A stretch of DNA of 40,592 nt from Thermoflexus hugenholtzii JAD2 (GTDB lineage Bacteria > Chloroflexota > Anaerolineae > J036 > Brachytrichaceae): assembly GCA_945877855.1 (NCBI GenBank), contig CAMDWA010000021.1:1-40592 (forward strand). The letters run 5' to 3'. Numbering within the stretch: the first letter of the stretch is position 1; each line of letters starts with the position of its first letter. Below are positions 24,970 to 34,900 of this stretch, one piece after another. The position numbers were made by a program, and so were the translations under genes. The notes under the pieces are model-generated. The model made no database searches and was not told the origin of the DNA. It saw only the letters and a list, made by a program, of their open reading frames with translations.

Positions 24970-26022
24970 ATGTATTCCTCAAACACACCCCGATCCAAAA
25001 CAGTCCTCCCATTTTCAGATGCAAAATATGGCAATCTGGCGCTTTGGGGTGGTATTGTCTTTAGCTTTTTGTTCACCGGCCTCATTTGGCTAACGGGTGA
25101 TCGGCTGGTGATGTTTGCCAAACCCGCAGATCAAGGCCCGTTTTGGTATTATTGGATTTTAGAGTCGCCGACATGGGTAACGCGGGCACTAGCATGGGGG
25201 TCTTATGCGGTGCATCAATTGGCAATTTGGGGGCTTATTTATTATGCCCAAACCCAAGTTAAAAGCTATACCCAAGGCTTTCATCGCGTCAATCTATTTG
25301 CGCTGGCTGTCAATGCTGGCTTCATCGTTTGGCATTGGTTACACACCCATTTATTTTACGACAAGCTGGCTCAAGATACCAGCATCTCTAGTTCGCAAGG
25401 CTCGGTCATCTTGATGTTGGTGTGGATCATCTTGATGGAAAACAACCGACGCGGGATCTTCTTTGGCAAACGCTTGCCCTTTGGCAAAAGCATTGTCGAA
25501 TTCGCCAAGAAATATCACGGTTATGTTTTCTCATGGGCCACCATTTACACCTTTTGGTATCATCCTGCCGAAAACACCCAAGGTCATCTGATTGGTTTTC
25601 TTTATATGTTCTTGCTCATGCTCCAAGGCAGTTTGTTCCTGACGCGCATTCATGTAAACCGCTGGTGGATGGTGACGCAAGAAGTTGCCGTGTTAATTCA
25701 CGGGGCCTTGGTTGCCGCTCAACAAGTGCAAGGCGACCTGACTCAAGTGATTTGGCCCATGTTTGCCTTTGGCTTCGGCGTCATGTTCATCGTCACCCAA
25801 CTGCATGGCCTTGGGCTAAAAAATTGGCAAAAATGGCTGGTTTATGCTGTTTTTGCGGCCCTCATCGCCATCATTTATGGGCAACGCGGCTGGGGCAAAA
25901 TTGACGAGATTATTCGTGTGCCAGCCATTGAGTATATTTGCGCCATTGTGTTGGGCCTGCTGATTGGGCTGGGCATTTGGATCAGACGCGGTATTTTGGC
26001 GGTAAAGACGCGCTTCGCCTAA
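24970..26022 (+). CDS. Multi-spanning membrane protein of unknown function
   Basis: About 350 residues with roughly nine hydrophobic segments separated by short loops. Trp, Tyr and His are frequent (FYDKLAQDT, FWYHPAENTQGH, HVNRWWMVTQE); several intramembrane His residues could bind metal or haem, which is speculation. I do not recognise a family. The start is uncertain: in-frame starts exist at 24916, 24943 and 24970, and the last gives an N-terminus with no repeat or odd composition. It ends 2 nt from the convergent response regulator. Confidence 0.6.
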   Translation: MYSSNTPRSKTVLPFSDAKYGNLALWGGIVFSFLFTGLIWLTGDRLVMFAKPADQGPFWYYWILESPTWVTRALAWGSYAVHQLAIWGLIYYAQTQVKSYTQGFHRVNLFALAVNAGFIVWHWLHTHLFYDKLAQDTSISSSQGSVILMLVWIILMENNRRGIFFGKRLPFGKSIVEFAKKYHGYVFSWATIYTFWYHPAENTQGHLIGFLYMFLLMLQGSLFLTRIHVNRWWMVTQEVAVLIHGALVAAQQVQGDLTQVIWPMFAFGFGVMFIVTQLHGLGLKNWQKWLVYAVFAALIAIIYGQRGWGKIDEIIRVPAIEYICAIVLGLLIGLGIWIRRGILAVKTRFA

Positions 26023-26024
26023 AA

Positions 26025-26711
26025 TCAGCGAATCTGCACAATGCCGTGCCGCACCGCCGTGACCAAGGCTTGGGTGCGGTCGTTAGCGTGAAGTTTGCTC
26101 AATACATTGCTGACATAATTACGTACTGTGCCTTCGCCCAAAAACAAGCGTTCACAAATCTCTTTATTGTTTAGGCCTTGCGCGATCAGCGACAAAATTT
26201 CAAGTTCACGCTCACTCAATTGCTCTAAGATAAGCGGGGCATCGGCTAACGCGGATGCCCCCTGAGCCGGTCGTGATGGCGGGGTTGTCTTCACCCGCCG
26301 AAACTCTTGCAGCACCTTGGTCGCCACATGCGCATCCAATTGTGATTCACCACGCATCACCCCGCGAATGGCCGCCGCCAATGCCTCGACGGTGATGCCT
26401 TTGAGCAAATAACCGTGCGCCCCAGCCCGAATGGCATCAAACACCAATTCATCGGTGTCAAAGGTCGTTAGCACCAATATTTTTATCTTGGGGTGTTTCG
26501 CTGTAATGATTTGCGTGGCATCAATACCATTCATTTTTGGCATTTTGATATCCATCAAGATCAACTCTGGGGTTAGGGCATCGGTTTGGGCAATGGCTTC
26601 TTCGCCATCGGCGGCCATACCCAACACCTCAATATCGGGCTGTTTACCCAGTAACAAGGCCATGCCTTTGCGAATGAGGTCTTGGTCGTCTACGACTAAA
26701 ATTCGAATCAT
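26025..26711 (-). CDS. NarL-family response regulator
   Basis: 228 residues. The receiver domain (1-120) has acidic D8/D9, phosphoacceptor D54 (ILMDIKMPKMNG), Thr in LTTFDTDE and Lys in LLKGI. The C-terminal LuxR-type helix-turn-helix reads LSERELEILSLIAQGLNNKE, then the recognition region EGTVRNYVSNVLSKL. It is directly downstream of a matching histidine kinase and is the last gene of the efflux operon. It probably regulates that operon. Confidence 0.93.
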   Translation of the reverse strand: MIRILVVDDQDLIRKGMALLLGKQPDIEVLGMAADGEEAIAQTDALTPELILMDIKMPKMNGIDATQIITAKHPKIKILVLTTFDTDELVFDAIRAGAHGYLLKGITVEALAAAIRGVMRGESQLDAHVATKVLQEFRRVKTTPPSRPAQGASALADAPLILEQLSERELEILSLIAQGLNNKEICERLFLGEGTVRNYVSNVLSKLHANDRTQALVTAVRHGIVQIR

Positions 26712-26735
26712 GTTATTTTTACAGATGCCTCGTAT

Positions 26736-28037
26736 TTAAAATGGCAAGGTCACAATCACCTCGCTGCCTTTGCCCAAGGTGCTATCGATACGCAAATGCG
26801 CCCCAATTGCCTCAGCCCGTTCACGCATCCCGCGTATCCCAAAGCGTGCTTTTGCTTCTGTCGTCGGGTTAAAGCCAATGCCATCATCTTGCACTCTCAT
26901 TGTAAACAATGTGCCTGTCTCATTCATCGCGATCTGCACAATTACATTTTGCGCTTGGGCATGGCGTTGCACATTGTTAAGCGATTCTTGAACAATGCGA
27001 AATAACCCATCCGACTGAGCTTGATTTAAATTTGGCTCATCCCCCTCGACAACAAGCCGCACACTCATTTTGCTGCGCTGTTGAAAGGTATCGATATATT
27101 GTTGCAATGTGCCAATGAACCCTAAATCTTGGGTCAAATTTACGCGCAAATTGCCAATCACTTGACGTGTATTATCCAAGCCCTCGCGCACCAATTCGCG
27201 GGTGCTGGCTAACACTTCACGCGCATGGGGTTGTTCGCCCTCTAAAACCGCATCCGTCATATCAATTTGCACCATCACCGCTGCCAACGAATGCGCCAAG
27301 GTGTCATGCAAATCACGTGCCACCCGCATCCGTTCACGCGTACTCGCCAATTGTTCACGTATTTGCGACTGTGTCTCTAAACGGCGATTGGCAACCTCCA
27401 ACGCCGCATGTTCAGCCCGTTGCCGGTCGGCCAAAGTAGCCACAAAATAGCACACCACAAACACAACCAAGGCTTGTGGCACGATGCCAACCATAGGTTG
27501 CGAAATACGAAACTCGGCCCGATCAAACCCGCTTACCTCAAACCCAATCACCATGCCAATAAAAACAATGCCGATTGCAAATAATGACCAGCGCCAATGC
27601 CCACGCCGCCCGCTCAACCACGCCCCCAACACTGTCGGCAAAAGCACAAAAAATAACGGGGCTTCAAGCGGCAACCTGAACCCGGCTGTCAAAAATTGCC
27701 GCATGGCTTCGGGCATTTTAATTGCGCCCCTCACAACCAATTCGTTAAAGGTATATTGAAATACAAACGGCATGGCAGCGACCTCAAGCGCAGCCACCGC
27801 AATCGTCATGATCAATAGCCATCGCATTTGCTTTTGACCCTTGGCGTGAGACAAATTGGGTGGCTGTATCGCAAAAGAAATTATCAAAAGTATCATTGAC
27901 GGGAATGCTTGCGTCACACTGATCAGCGCAAAAAATGCCGCCGGTAATTGCGATAGCGTAACCCCAATTAAACCGGGCAAAGCCACAACTAGCCGAATGG
28001 CTAAGCTAATGCGGATGAGGCGAATAATGTCTGGCAC
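26736..28037 (-). CDS. Membrane sensor histidine kinase (HisKA_3, LiaS/NarX-like)
   Basis: 433 residues. Five or six membrane segments fill the first 205 residues, with almost no extracellular loop, so it may sense the membrane itself. A coiled region (about 205-235) leads to the HisKA_3 motif RVARDLHDTLAHS, with phosphoacceptor H244, then a HATPase_c domain (IVQESLNNVQRHA, VQDDGIGF, FGIRGMRERAEAIG). The start is GTG at 28037. It is the fourth gene of the operon; the response regulator follows 24 nt later. Confidence 0.9.
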   Translation of the reverse strand: MPDIIRLIRISLAIRLVVALPGLIGVTLSQLPAAFFALISVTQAFPSMILLIISFAIQPPNLSHAKGQKQMRWLLIMTIAVAALEVAAMPFVFQYTFNELVVRGAIKMPEAMRQFLTAGFRLPLEAPLFFVLLPTVLGAWLSGRRGHWRWSLFAIGIVFIGMVIGFEVSGFDRAEFRISQPMVGIVPQALVVFVVCYFVATLADRQRAEHAALEVANRRLETQSQIREQLASTRERMRVARDLHDTLAHSLAAVMVQIDMTDAVLEGEQPHAREVLASTRELVREGLDNTRQVIGNLRVNLTQDLGFIGTLQQYIDTFQQRSKMSVRLVVEGDEPNLNQAQSDGLFRIVQESLNNVQRHAQAQNVIVQIAMNETGTLFTMRVQDDGIGFNPTTEAKARFGIRGMRERAEAIGAHLRIDSTLGKGSEVIVTLPF

Positions 28038-28067
28038 GTTAAAAACAAGTTGGACGAATTAGCCTAT

Positions 28068-29282
28068 TTACTCATATCGCAAGGCCTCGACAGGTTCCAT
28101 ATTACTGGCGCGAATGGCTGGGTATAAACCAAAAACAATGCCAATAAACACCGAAACGCCGAAAGCCAAAGCGACCGCATCGGGCTGAATGACTGGCGTA
28201 AATGTGGTTTGCACACTGTTTGTAATGACCACACAAAGCCAAGACAACACAATGCCCAGCACACCGGCCAAACAAGTCACCACAATCGCCTCAATCAAGA
28301 ATTGTAGCCGAATTGTGGCTGGGTCAGCACCAATGGCCTTACGCACGCCAATTTCGCGGGTGCGTTCAGTCACATTCACAATCATGATATTCATGATGCC
28401 AATACCACCCACCAGCAAGGCAATGGCGCCAATAAGCGCCAAAAAGATCTGCAAGATATTGACAATTGAACTGAGCGAACTTAACAGCGAGGCTTGATCT
28501 TGCACTTGAAAATCATCGGTTTGCCCCGCCAAAAGATTATGCCGCACCCGCAGGGTTTTGGCAATATCATTGACGGCCTGATTGCTGGTCGCAGCCGAAT
28601 CCGCCTCAACCGTAATCGAGCTAACCGATTTCACCCCGCCCGGGCGATTCGACAACAATTTTTCTTGGGCAACTGTAATCGGCACAAAAATCATATCATC
28701 GGTCGAGGTGCTGGGGCCTTGGCTGCCTTTTCGCTCGGTTACACCCACCACACGTGCTGGCAATGAATCAATCAAGATATTTTGCCCTAATGCGATCTGA
28801 TTGGGGAATAAATCTTGCGCCACTTTGTAACCCAGCACCGCAACACGGTTGTGATTTTCAACATCTGTCTGGCTAAAAGAACTGCCTTGGATAAAACCGA
28901 TATTGCGCATGGCAAAATTTTCTGCGGTCACCCCATTAATATTGCGGCTAATGCTATTGCCATTGGCGCTAATTTTTAGCTCGCCGCCCACCGATGGCAC
29001 AACCCGTCTGGCGTTTGGCACATTGACTTTATCTGCAATCGCACGGCTGTCATCTATGGTCAGTCGCGCATCTGGCACCTTTAAATTGGGGGTAATGGTG
29101 ATGAGGTTGCTGCCAAAACCGGCAAACTGTTTGTCAATATACAGTTGCACGCCTTCGCCCATCGCCAACAAAATGACAACCGCCGCCACCCCAATCACAA
29201 TCCCCAACATGGTCAGCAGGGTGCGTAATTTGTTCGTGGTCAAGCTTTCAAAGGCAGTTCGGAAAATTTCTAGTAGGCTCAT
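28068..29282 (-). CDS. MacB-type ABC transporter permease
   Basis: 404 residues. One N-terminal membrane helix (about 20-42: LLTMLGIVIGVAAVVILLAMG) is followed by a large periplasmic-type MacB_PCD domain (about 45-270) and three C-terminal helices with the FtsX motif TERTREIGVRKAIGA. This is the mechanotransmission layout of MacB/LolC-like exporters. ATG at 29282 lies 4 nt after the ATPase stop. It works with the ATPase and the HlyD-like protein encoded upstream. Confidence 0.9.
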   Translation of the reverse strand: MSLLEIFRTAFESLTTNKLRTLLTMLGIVIGVAAVVILLAMGEGVQLYIDKQFAGFGSNLITITPNLKVPDARLTIDDSRAIADKVNVPNARRVVPSVGGELKISANGNSISRNINGVTAENFAMRNIGFIQGSSFSQTDVENHNRVAVLGYKVAQDLFPNQIALGQNILIDSLPARVVGVTERKGSQGPSTSTDDMIFVPITVAQEKLLSNRPGGVKSVSSITVEADSAATSNQAVNDIAKTLRVRHNLLAGQTDDFQVQDQASLLSSLSSIVNILQIFLALIGAIALLVGGIGIMNIMIVNVTERTREIGVRKAIGADPATIRLQFLIEAIVVTCLAGVLGIVLSWLCVVITNSVQTTFTPVIQPDAVALAFGVSVFIGIVFGLYPAIRASNMEPVEALRYE

Positions 29283-29286
29283 AAGT

Positions 29287-29967
29287 TTAGTTTGTAATAT
29301 CGCTAGCAATGAGACCATCGCGGATTGAAACCACACGCTTGGCACGGGCCGCCACATCATGATCATGCGTAACCAAAATAATGGTCATCGAAGGGTTTTG
29401 CACTTGCAAACTCTCAAATAAATCCATAATTTCTTTGCCGGTTTTGCTGTCTAGTGCGCCAGTTGGCTCATCTGCCAACAAAATGTTAGGGCGATTGACC
29501 AATGCCCGTGCAATGGCAACCCGCTGCTGCTGCCCACCCGACAACTCTAACGGGCGATGATCAAGCCGATCCCCCAATCCCACTTCCTCCATCGCCCGCT
29601 GTGACAACGCCCGGCGTTGGCTGAGCGGAATTCCGGCATATTGGGCTGGCAACTCAACATTGCGCTGCGCCGAGATTTTGCCGAGCAAATTAAAACGTTG
29701 AAAGACAAAACCGATGTTTTTATTGCGCTGACGTGCCAATTCCTTTTCGCTCAACTGGCTCACATCTTGTTGGTTCAAGCGATACTGGCCTGTCGTGGGT
29801 TTATCCAAACACCCGATCACATTCATCAAGGTGCTTTTGCCGCTACCACTCGGCCCAATGATCGCGACATATTCGCCTGCGCGAATCATTAAATCAACGC
29901 CATGCAACACGGTCAAACTATTGTCGCCCATCTTGAACGACTTGGTAATGTTAAGAATCTCAATCAT
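29287..29967 (-). CDS. ABC transporter ATP-binding protein, MacB/LolD type
   Basis: 226 residues with all ABC ATPase motifs: Walker A GPSGSGKST (38-46), Q-loop in VFQRFN (Q90), signature LSGGQ (142-146), Walker B ILLADE (162-167), D-loop ALD, and H-loop VTHD. This is the normal length for a MacB-type stand-alone ATPase. It energises the permease immediately downstream. Confidence 0.94.
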   Translation of the reverse strand: MIEILNITKSFKMGDNSLTVLHGVDLMIRAGEYVAIIGPSGSGKSTLMNVIGCLDKPTTGQYRLNQQDVSQLSEKELARQRNKNIGFVFQRFNLLGKISAQRNVELPAQYAGIPLSQRRALSQRAMEEVGLGDRLDHRPLELSGGQQQRVAIARALVNRPNILLADEPTGALDSKTGKEIMDLFESLQVQNPSMTIILVTHDHDVAARAKRVVSIRDGLIASDITN

Positions 29968-29979
29968 GACTTTAAACCC

Positions 29980-31722
29980 TTAGTTTCCTAAGCCGGGTGG
30001 CACGCCTGTCGTGACTACATTCTGCGATGGAATGATAATGACATCACCTTCGCTCACGCCATCGGTAATCTGCATCTGTTCAGTGCTTCGAAAACCCACC
30101 TTAACCGCCACTTTCTCACTGCTTTGCGTTTGCCCACTTTGCTTTAGACGCAGCACGCTAAACACCTTGGTGTTTGGGTCAATACTCAAGGCTCGAATCG
30201 GCAACAATAGTGAATTTTCAGCCTTAGCCGTTACAATTTCACTCGTGCCACTCATATTGAGCAAAATAGGCGTATTACTGTTGTCATTTGGTTTGCTCAC
30301 CCCCACTTTTACTTTGTAATTGACCACACTGCCGCTATTTGTGCCGACAGTAGCAATTGACCGCACTTTGCCGTCAAAGATGGCATCGGGATAGGTTTGC
30401 AAACGCGCCCGTGCCTCTTGTCCAACCCGCACTGCCCCTAAATCCGCTTCTTCAACATCCACCTCAAAAACTGGCTCAGTAAATTCGGCAACCTGCACCG
30501 CCATTGCCCCCATATTGGCCCAATCACCTACACCCACTTTTACAGCGGTCACCAACCCATCAAATGGCGCGACAATGGTGGCCTTAGCGATATTGTCTTC
30601 GGCACTTTGCCACGCGGCATAAGTTTGGTCAACCTTGGCTTTTTGTTGGGCGATGGTCTCCTCAACAGGGTTCAAATTCTCAAGCTTGGTTTTAGCCGCA
30701 GTAACTTGCGATTGCGCATTTGCAATTGTGCCTTCTTTCGGTTTATCAAACGCCTTGTTATAGTTGGCAATGGCCGCGCTATAGTCATTTTGGGCTTTTG
30801 AATAATCTAATTTAGCATTGTCTAACGCTCGCTCAAGGTTTGCTTTGGCCGCCGCGTAATCATTTTGGGCTTTTTCTAAATTGAGCCGCGCCGTGTCAAA
30901 ACTTTTGTCATAATTGGCTTTGGCAACTTGATAATTATTGGTCGCCTGCTCCAACTCTAAACCAGCTGGACTCCCGCCAATCCCCGCTGGGTTGGCTTTA
31001 TAAGCCCGATCGTAAGACGCTTGTTTGGTTTTTAACGTGGCCTCGGCGTTGGCTAAGGTGGCTTTCAAATTGTTAATGTCTTGCGATGACCCCGCCGCCT
31101 CGGTCTGGCGTTGGCGCAACGTCGCTTCGGCATTCGCCAACGTGGCCCGCAAACTATTAATATCTTGCGATTTGCCCTCAGCCGCCAATTTGCGCGATTC
31201 CAACGTCACCTTGGCGTTATTCATGGTGGCAAGCAAACTGCCAGTCTCGTTATAGGTTGGCTTTTTAAATAAATCGTTATACGCCGCCTGCGCACTGTCT
31301 AATGAGGCTTTGGCCGAAGCGACATCTTGCGCCGTTGGCCCCTTAACCGTCAAACTATAGGCCGCTTGGGCGCTAATATAGTTGGCATATTGCTGCTGGG
31401 CAGTCAATTTCAAATCGCTGGTTTCTTGAATCGCCAGCGCTTGCCCCGCCTTCACCTGATCACCCTCACTCACCAAAATTTTGGCGATCACACCTGAGCG
31501 TGGAAATGCCACCGACGATGTCGTCTTGGCCGTAATTTTGCCAGTCGCAATAATCCGATTTTCAATCGTGCCTTTGGTCACGGTTACTTTTTCAGCGTTG
31601 GCAAACGGGTCATTTTGGGGGCGGCCTACCACTGTGTTCACTTGCGAACATGCTGCAAGTGACAAACTCGCCGTCGCCATCACAGCAATTATTTTTAAAT
31701 TTAATCCTTTCATCTTAGCCAT
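29980..31722 (-). CDS. HlyD/MacA-like membrane fusion lipoprotein with long coiled coil
   Basis: About 580 residues. A lipobox is seen in SLSLAACSQ. The N-terminal half-lipoyl domain (VAFPRSGVIAKILVSEGDQVKAGQALA) and its second half (IVAPFDGLVTAVKVGVGDWANMGAMAVQV) flank a very long alpha-helical hairpin of about 290 residues with internal repeats (RATLANAEATLRQRQ and KATLANAEATLKTKQ; KANYDKSF and NLEKAQNDY units). A beta-barrel domain follows. Normal MacA is nearer 370 residues, so the hairpin is extended. In-frame starts exist at 31728, 31722 and 31713. It is the first gene of the operon. Confidence 0.85.
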   Translation of the reverse strand: MAKMKGLNLKIIAVMATASLSLAACSQVNTVVGRPQNDPFANAEKVTVTKGTIENRIIATGKITAKTTSSVAFPRSGVIAKILVSEGDQVKAGQALAIQETSDLKLTAQQQYANYISAQAAYSLTVKGPTAQDVASAKASLDSAQAAYNDLFKKPTYNETGSLLATMNNAKVTLESRKLAAEGKSQDINSLRATLANAEATLRQRQTEAAGSSQDINNLKATLANAEATLKTKQASYDRAYKANPAGIGGSPAGLELEQATNNYQVAKANYDKSFDTARLNLEKAQNDYAAAKANLERALDNAKLDYSKAQNDYSAAIANYNKAFDKPKEGTIANAQSQVTAAKTKLENLNPVEETIAQQKAKVDQTYAAWQSAEDNIAKATIVAPFDGLVTAVKVGVGDWANMGAMAVQVAEFTEPVFEVDVEEADLGAVRVGQEARARLQTYPDAIFDGKVRSIATVGTNSGSVVNYKVKVGVSKPNDNSNTPILLNMSGTSEIVTAKAENSLLLPIRALSIDPNTKVFSVLRLKQSGQTQSSEKVAVKVGFRSTEQMQITDGVSEGDVIIIPSQNVVTTGVPPGLGN

Positions 31723-31761
31723 GAGCATAAAAGTTAACCCAACTTTTCGCCAGTGTGTGCA

Positions 31762-31909
31762 GTCATTTAATGAAAAATGACAGGAGTCACATCTCAGCCA
31801 ATGGGATAATTCGCCCCCGCAAATAATCTTGCGTGGCACAAAAGTGCAATAACGCAGATTGGCCCCAGCGGGCAAATTAGCCCGCCATGCCTTGGGGCAT
31901 CGATTTTTT
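31762..31909 (+). promoter_or_regulatory. Structured carB leader, possible attenuator
   Basis: Several nested hairpins lie before carB. They are GTCATT/AATGAC (31762-31781), a cruciform with stem 31825-31834/31852-31860 enclosing GCAC-AAAA-GTGC, and GCGGGC-AAATTA-GCCCGC (31868-31885) inside GCCCCA/TGGGGC (31862-31867 with 31893-31898). Six T residues follow at 31904-31909, 4 nt before the ATG. A terminator-like shape right before the start suggests attenuation. No known riboswitch or PyrR site was recognised. Confidence 0.5.
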
Positions 31910-31912
31910 ATC

Positions 31913-34900
31913 ATGAAACGAACAGATATCCACTCAATTTTGGTCATTGGTGCCGGTCCCATCGTCATTGGGCAAGCGTGTGAATTCGATTATTCTGGGG
32001 TGCAAGCCTGCAAAGTATTGCGTCGTGAAGGTTACCGTGTCATTTTGGTCAATTCAAACCCAGCCACCATCATGACCGACCCCGAATTTGCCGATGCGAC
32101 TTATATCGAACCCCTCACCCCCGAAATGGTGGAGCAAATCATCATTAAAGAAAAACCCGATGCCGTGCTGCCCACCGTCGGCGGCCAAACCGCATTAAAT
32201 TTGGCGATGGATTTGCACAAACAAGGCATTTTGGCAAAACATGGCGTTATTTTGCTGGGCGCACAACCCGAAGCGATTGATTTGGCCGAAGACCGCCTCA
32301 AATTTAAAGAGGCCATGACCAAAGCCGGGCTGTCATTGCCCAAAGGCGATGTGGCCCGCACGGTGGAAGAAGCGCAAAAAATTGCCGACGAAGTCGGCCT
32401 GCCCTGTCTCATTCGCCCCTCGTTTACCCTCGGCGGCAGCGGCGGCGGCATTGTGTTTACCCAAGATGAATTTCAGCGCAAAGTTGAACACGGGCTGCGC
32501 GAATCGCCCGTGCACGAAGTCTTGATCGAGCAAAGCGTATTGGGCTGGAAAGAATATGAACTCGAGGTGATGCGTGACTGCAAAAACAATTTTGTGGTGG
32601 TATGCAGCATCGAAAACCTCGACCCGATGGGTGTGCACACCGGCGACAGCATCACGGTTGCGCCCGCCCAAACCCTGACCGACCGCGAATATCAGCGGCT
32701 GCGCGACCAAGCGCGGGTGGTGATGAACACGGTCGGGGTTGAGACCGGCGGCAGCAATGTGCAATTTGCCGTTAACCCCAAGAATGGCGATGTCGTCATC
32801 ATCGAGATGAACCCGCGCGTCAGCCGCTCATCGGCCTTGGCCAGCAAAGCCACCGGCTTTCCCATCGCCAAAATTGCGGCGTTGCTGGCGGTCGGTTATT
32901 CGTTGGATGAGATCCCAAACGACATCACGCGCGTCACCCCCGCCTCATTCGAGCCAAGCATCGATTACTGCGTGGTCAAATTTCCGCGCTGGGCCTTCGA
33001 GAAATTCCCCGGCGCCGACCCCACGCTTGGCCCACAAATGAAATCAGTCGGCGAGGTGATGGCGATTGGCCGCACCTTCCCCGAAGCCATGAACAAGGCG
33101 TTGCGCGGGTTAGAGTTGAAAATTGAGACCGACAAATGGACACTCGGCGACGATATCGCCCAATTGGGCATCCCCACCGCCCAGCGTTTCTTTAAAACGC
33201 TCGATGCCATGCGGGCGGGCGTCAGCCAAGCCGACATTTGCGCCGTCACCCATTTTGACCCGTGGTTTGTGGCCCAAATGCAATTGATTGTGGATTTGGA
33301 GAAGGAGATTAAGGATTGGGGATTAGGGATTAAGGATGAAGGATTAGGGATGAAGGATGAAGGATTAGGGATGAAGGATGAAAGATTAGGGATGAAGGAT
33401 GAAGGATTAGGGATGAATGCCACAACTCCCCAATCCCCAATCCCTAATCCCCAATCCCCAATCCCTAATCCCCAATCCCTAATCCCCATCCTCCGCCGCG
33501 CCAAACGCATGGGCATCAGCGATGTGCGAATTGCAGAATTGATTAACAAGCAACCCATCAACCCATCAACCCATCAACCCATCAACCAAACCCACATCCG
33601 CCAACTGCGCCTCAGCCACGACATACGCGCCAAGTTTTACCGCGTAGACACCTGTGCCGCCGAATTTGAGGCCCACACGCCGTATCTATATTCACATTAC
33701 GAGCGCTTAGACGAAGCAGAGCCGACCAACAATCGTAAGATTGTCATTTTGGGCGGCGGGCCAAACCGCATCGGGCAAGGCATCGAGTTTGATTATTGTT
33801 GTGTGCAGGCCTGTTTGTCGCTGCGCGAGATGGGCATCGAGACCATCATGATCAACTGCAACCCCGAAACCGTCAGCACCGACTATGACACCGCCGACCG
33901 GTTGTATTTTGAGCCGCTGACCTTGGAAGATGTGTTGAATGTGATCGACACCGAAAAGCCCGCAGGCGTGATTGTGCAATTTGGCGGCCAAACACCCATC
34001 AACCTCACCCGCGGCCTCGCGGCGGCAGGCGTGCCAATTTTGGGCACCACGCCCGATGCCATCGACTTGGCCGAAGACCGCATTCGCTTCGGCAATTTGT
34101 TGGCCGAGCTAGACATCCCAAGCCCAGCTTGGGGCGCGGCCACCTCGCTCGAAGAAGCCAAAGCCATTGCCCAACGCATCGGCTACCCGGTGCTGGTGCG
34201 CCCGTCTTACGTTATTGGTGGGCGAGCGATGGAAATTGCCCACGACGACGAGATGCTGGCCAAATTCTTGATCGAGGCCACCCGCGTCTCTGAGGCCAAT
34301 GCAGCCGGCAAAATCACGGTGCTGATCGACCATTACCTCGAAGATTCATTCGAGGCCGATGTCGATGCCATTGGCGATGGCGACAATGTGGTGGTGGTGG
34401 GTGTGATGGAGCACATCGAAGAGGCGGGCGTGCATTCGGGCGACAGCGCCTGTGTCTTGCCGCCCATCAAAATCAGCGCCTATCACGATCAAATTATGCG
34501 TGATTACACCGAGCGCCTCGGTGTGGCGTTGCGGGTGAAGGGGCTGATGAATGTGCAATATGCCATCAAAGACGAGATTGTGTATGTGCTCGAGGTCAAC
34601 CCCCGCGCCTCGCGCACCGTGCCCTATGTCAGCAAAGCCACCGGCTACCCAATCGCCAAATATGCGGCCCAGATCATGGGCGGCAAAACCCTCGACGATC
34701 TGGGTTTCACCGAGTCGCCCGATGTCGAAGGTTTTCACATCAAAGAAGTGGTCTTGCCCTTCAAAAAATTCCCGGGGGCCGATTACAAATTGGGGCCAGA
34801 GATGAAATCGACCGGCGAGGTGATGGGCAGCGCCGACAGCTTTGGGCACGCCTTTGCCAAGGCCCAGCTCATGGCGGGCGCACCCTTGCCCACCAGCGGC

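Noticed and set aside
31723-31968. Longer N-terminus for the HlyD-like protein
   Set aside because: The extra residues have no signal or domain and cross the carB leader and start; the lipoprotein signal begins near 31722.
33309-33487. Possible CRISPR array
   Set aside because: Units are 7-21 nt with no spacers of unique sequence, and the array is inside carB.
32965-33561. Minus-strand open frame through the carB repeat array
   Set aside because: The open frame comes from the heptamer repeats (IPNPSSF units) and from carB codon bias; it has no other support.
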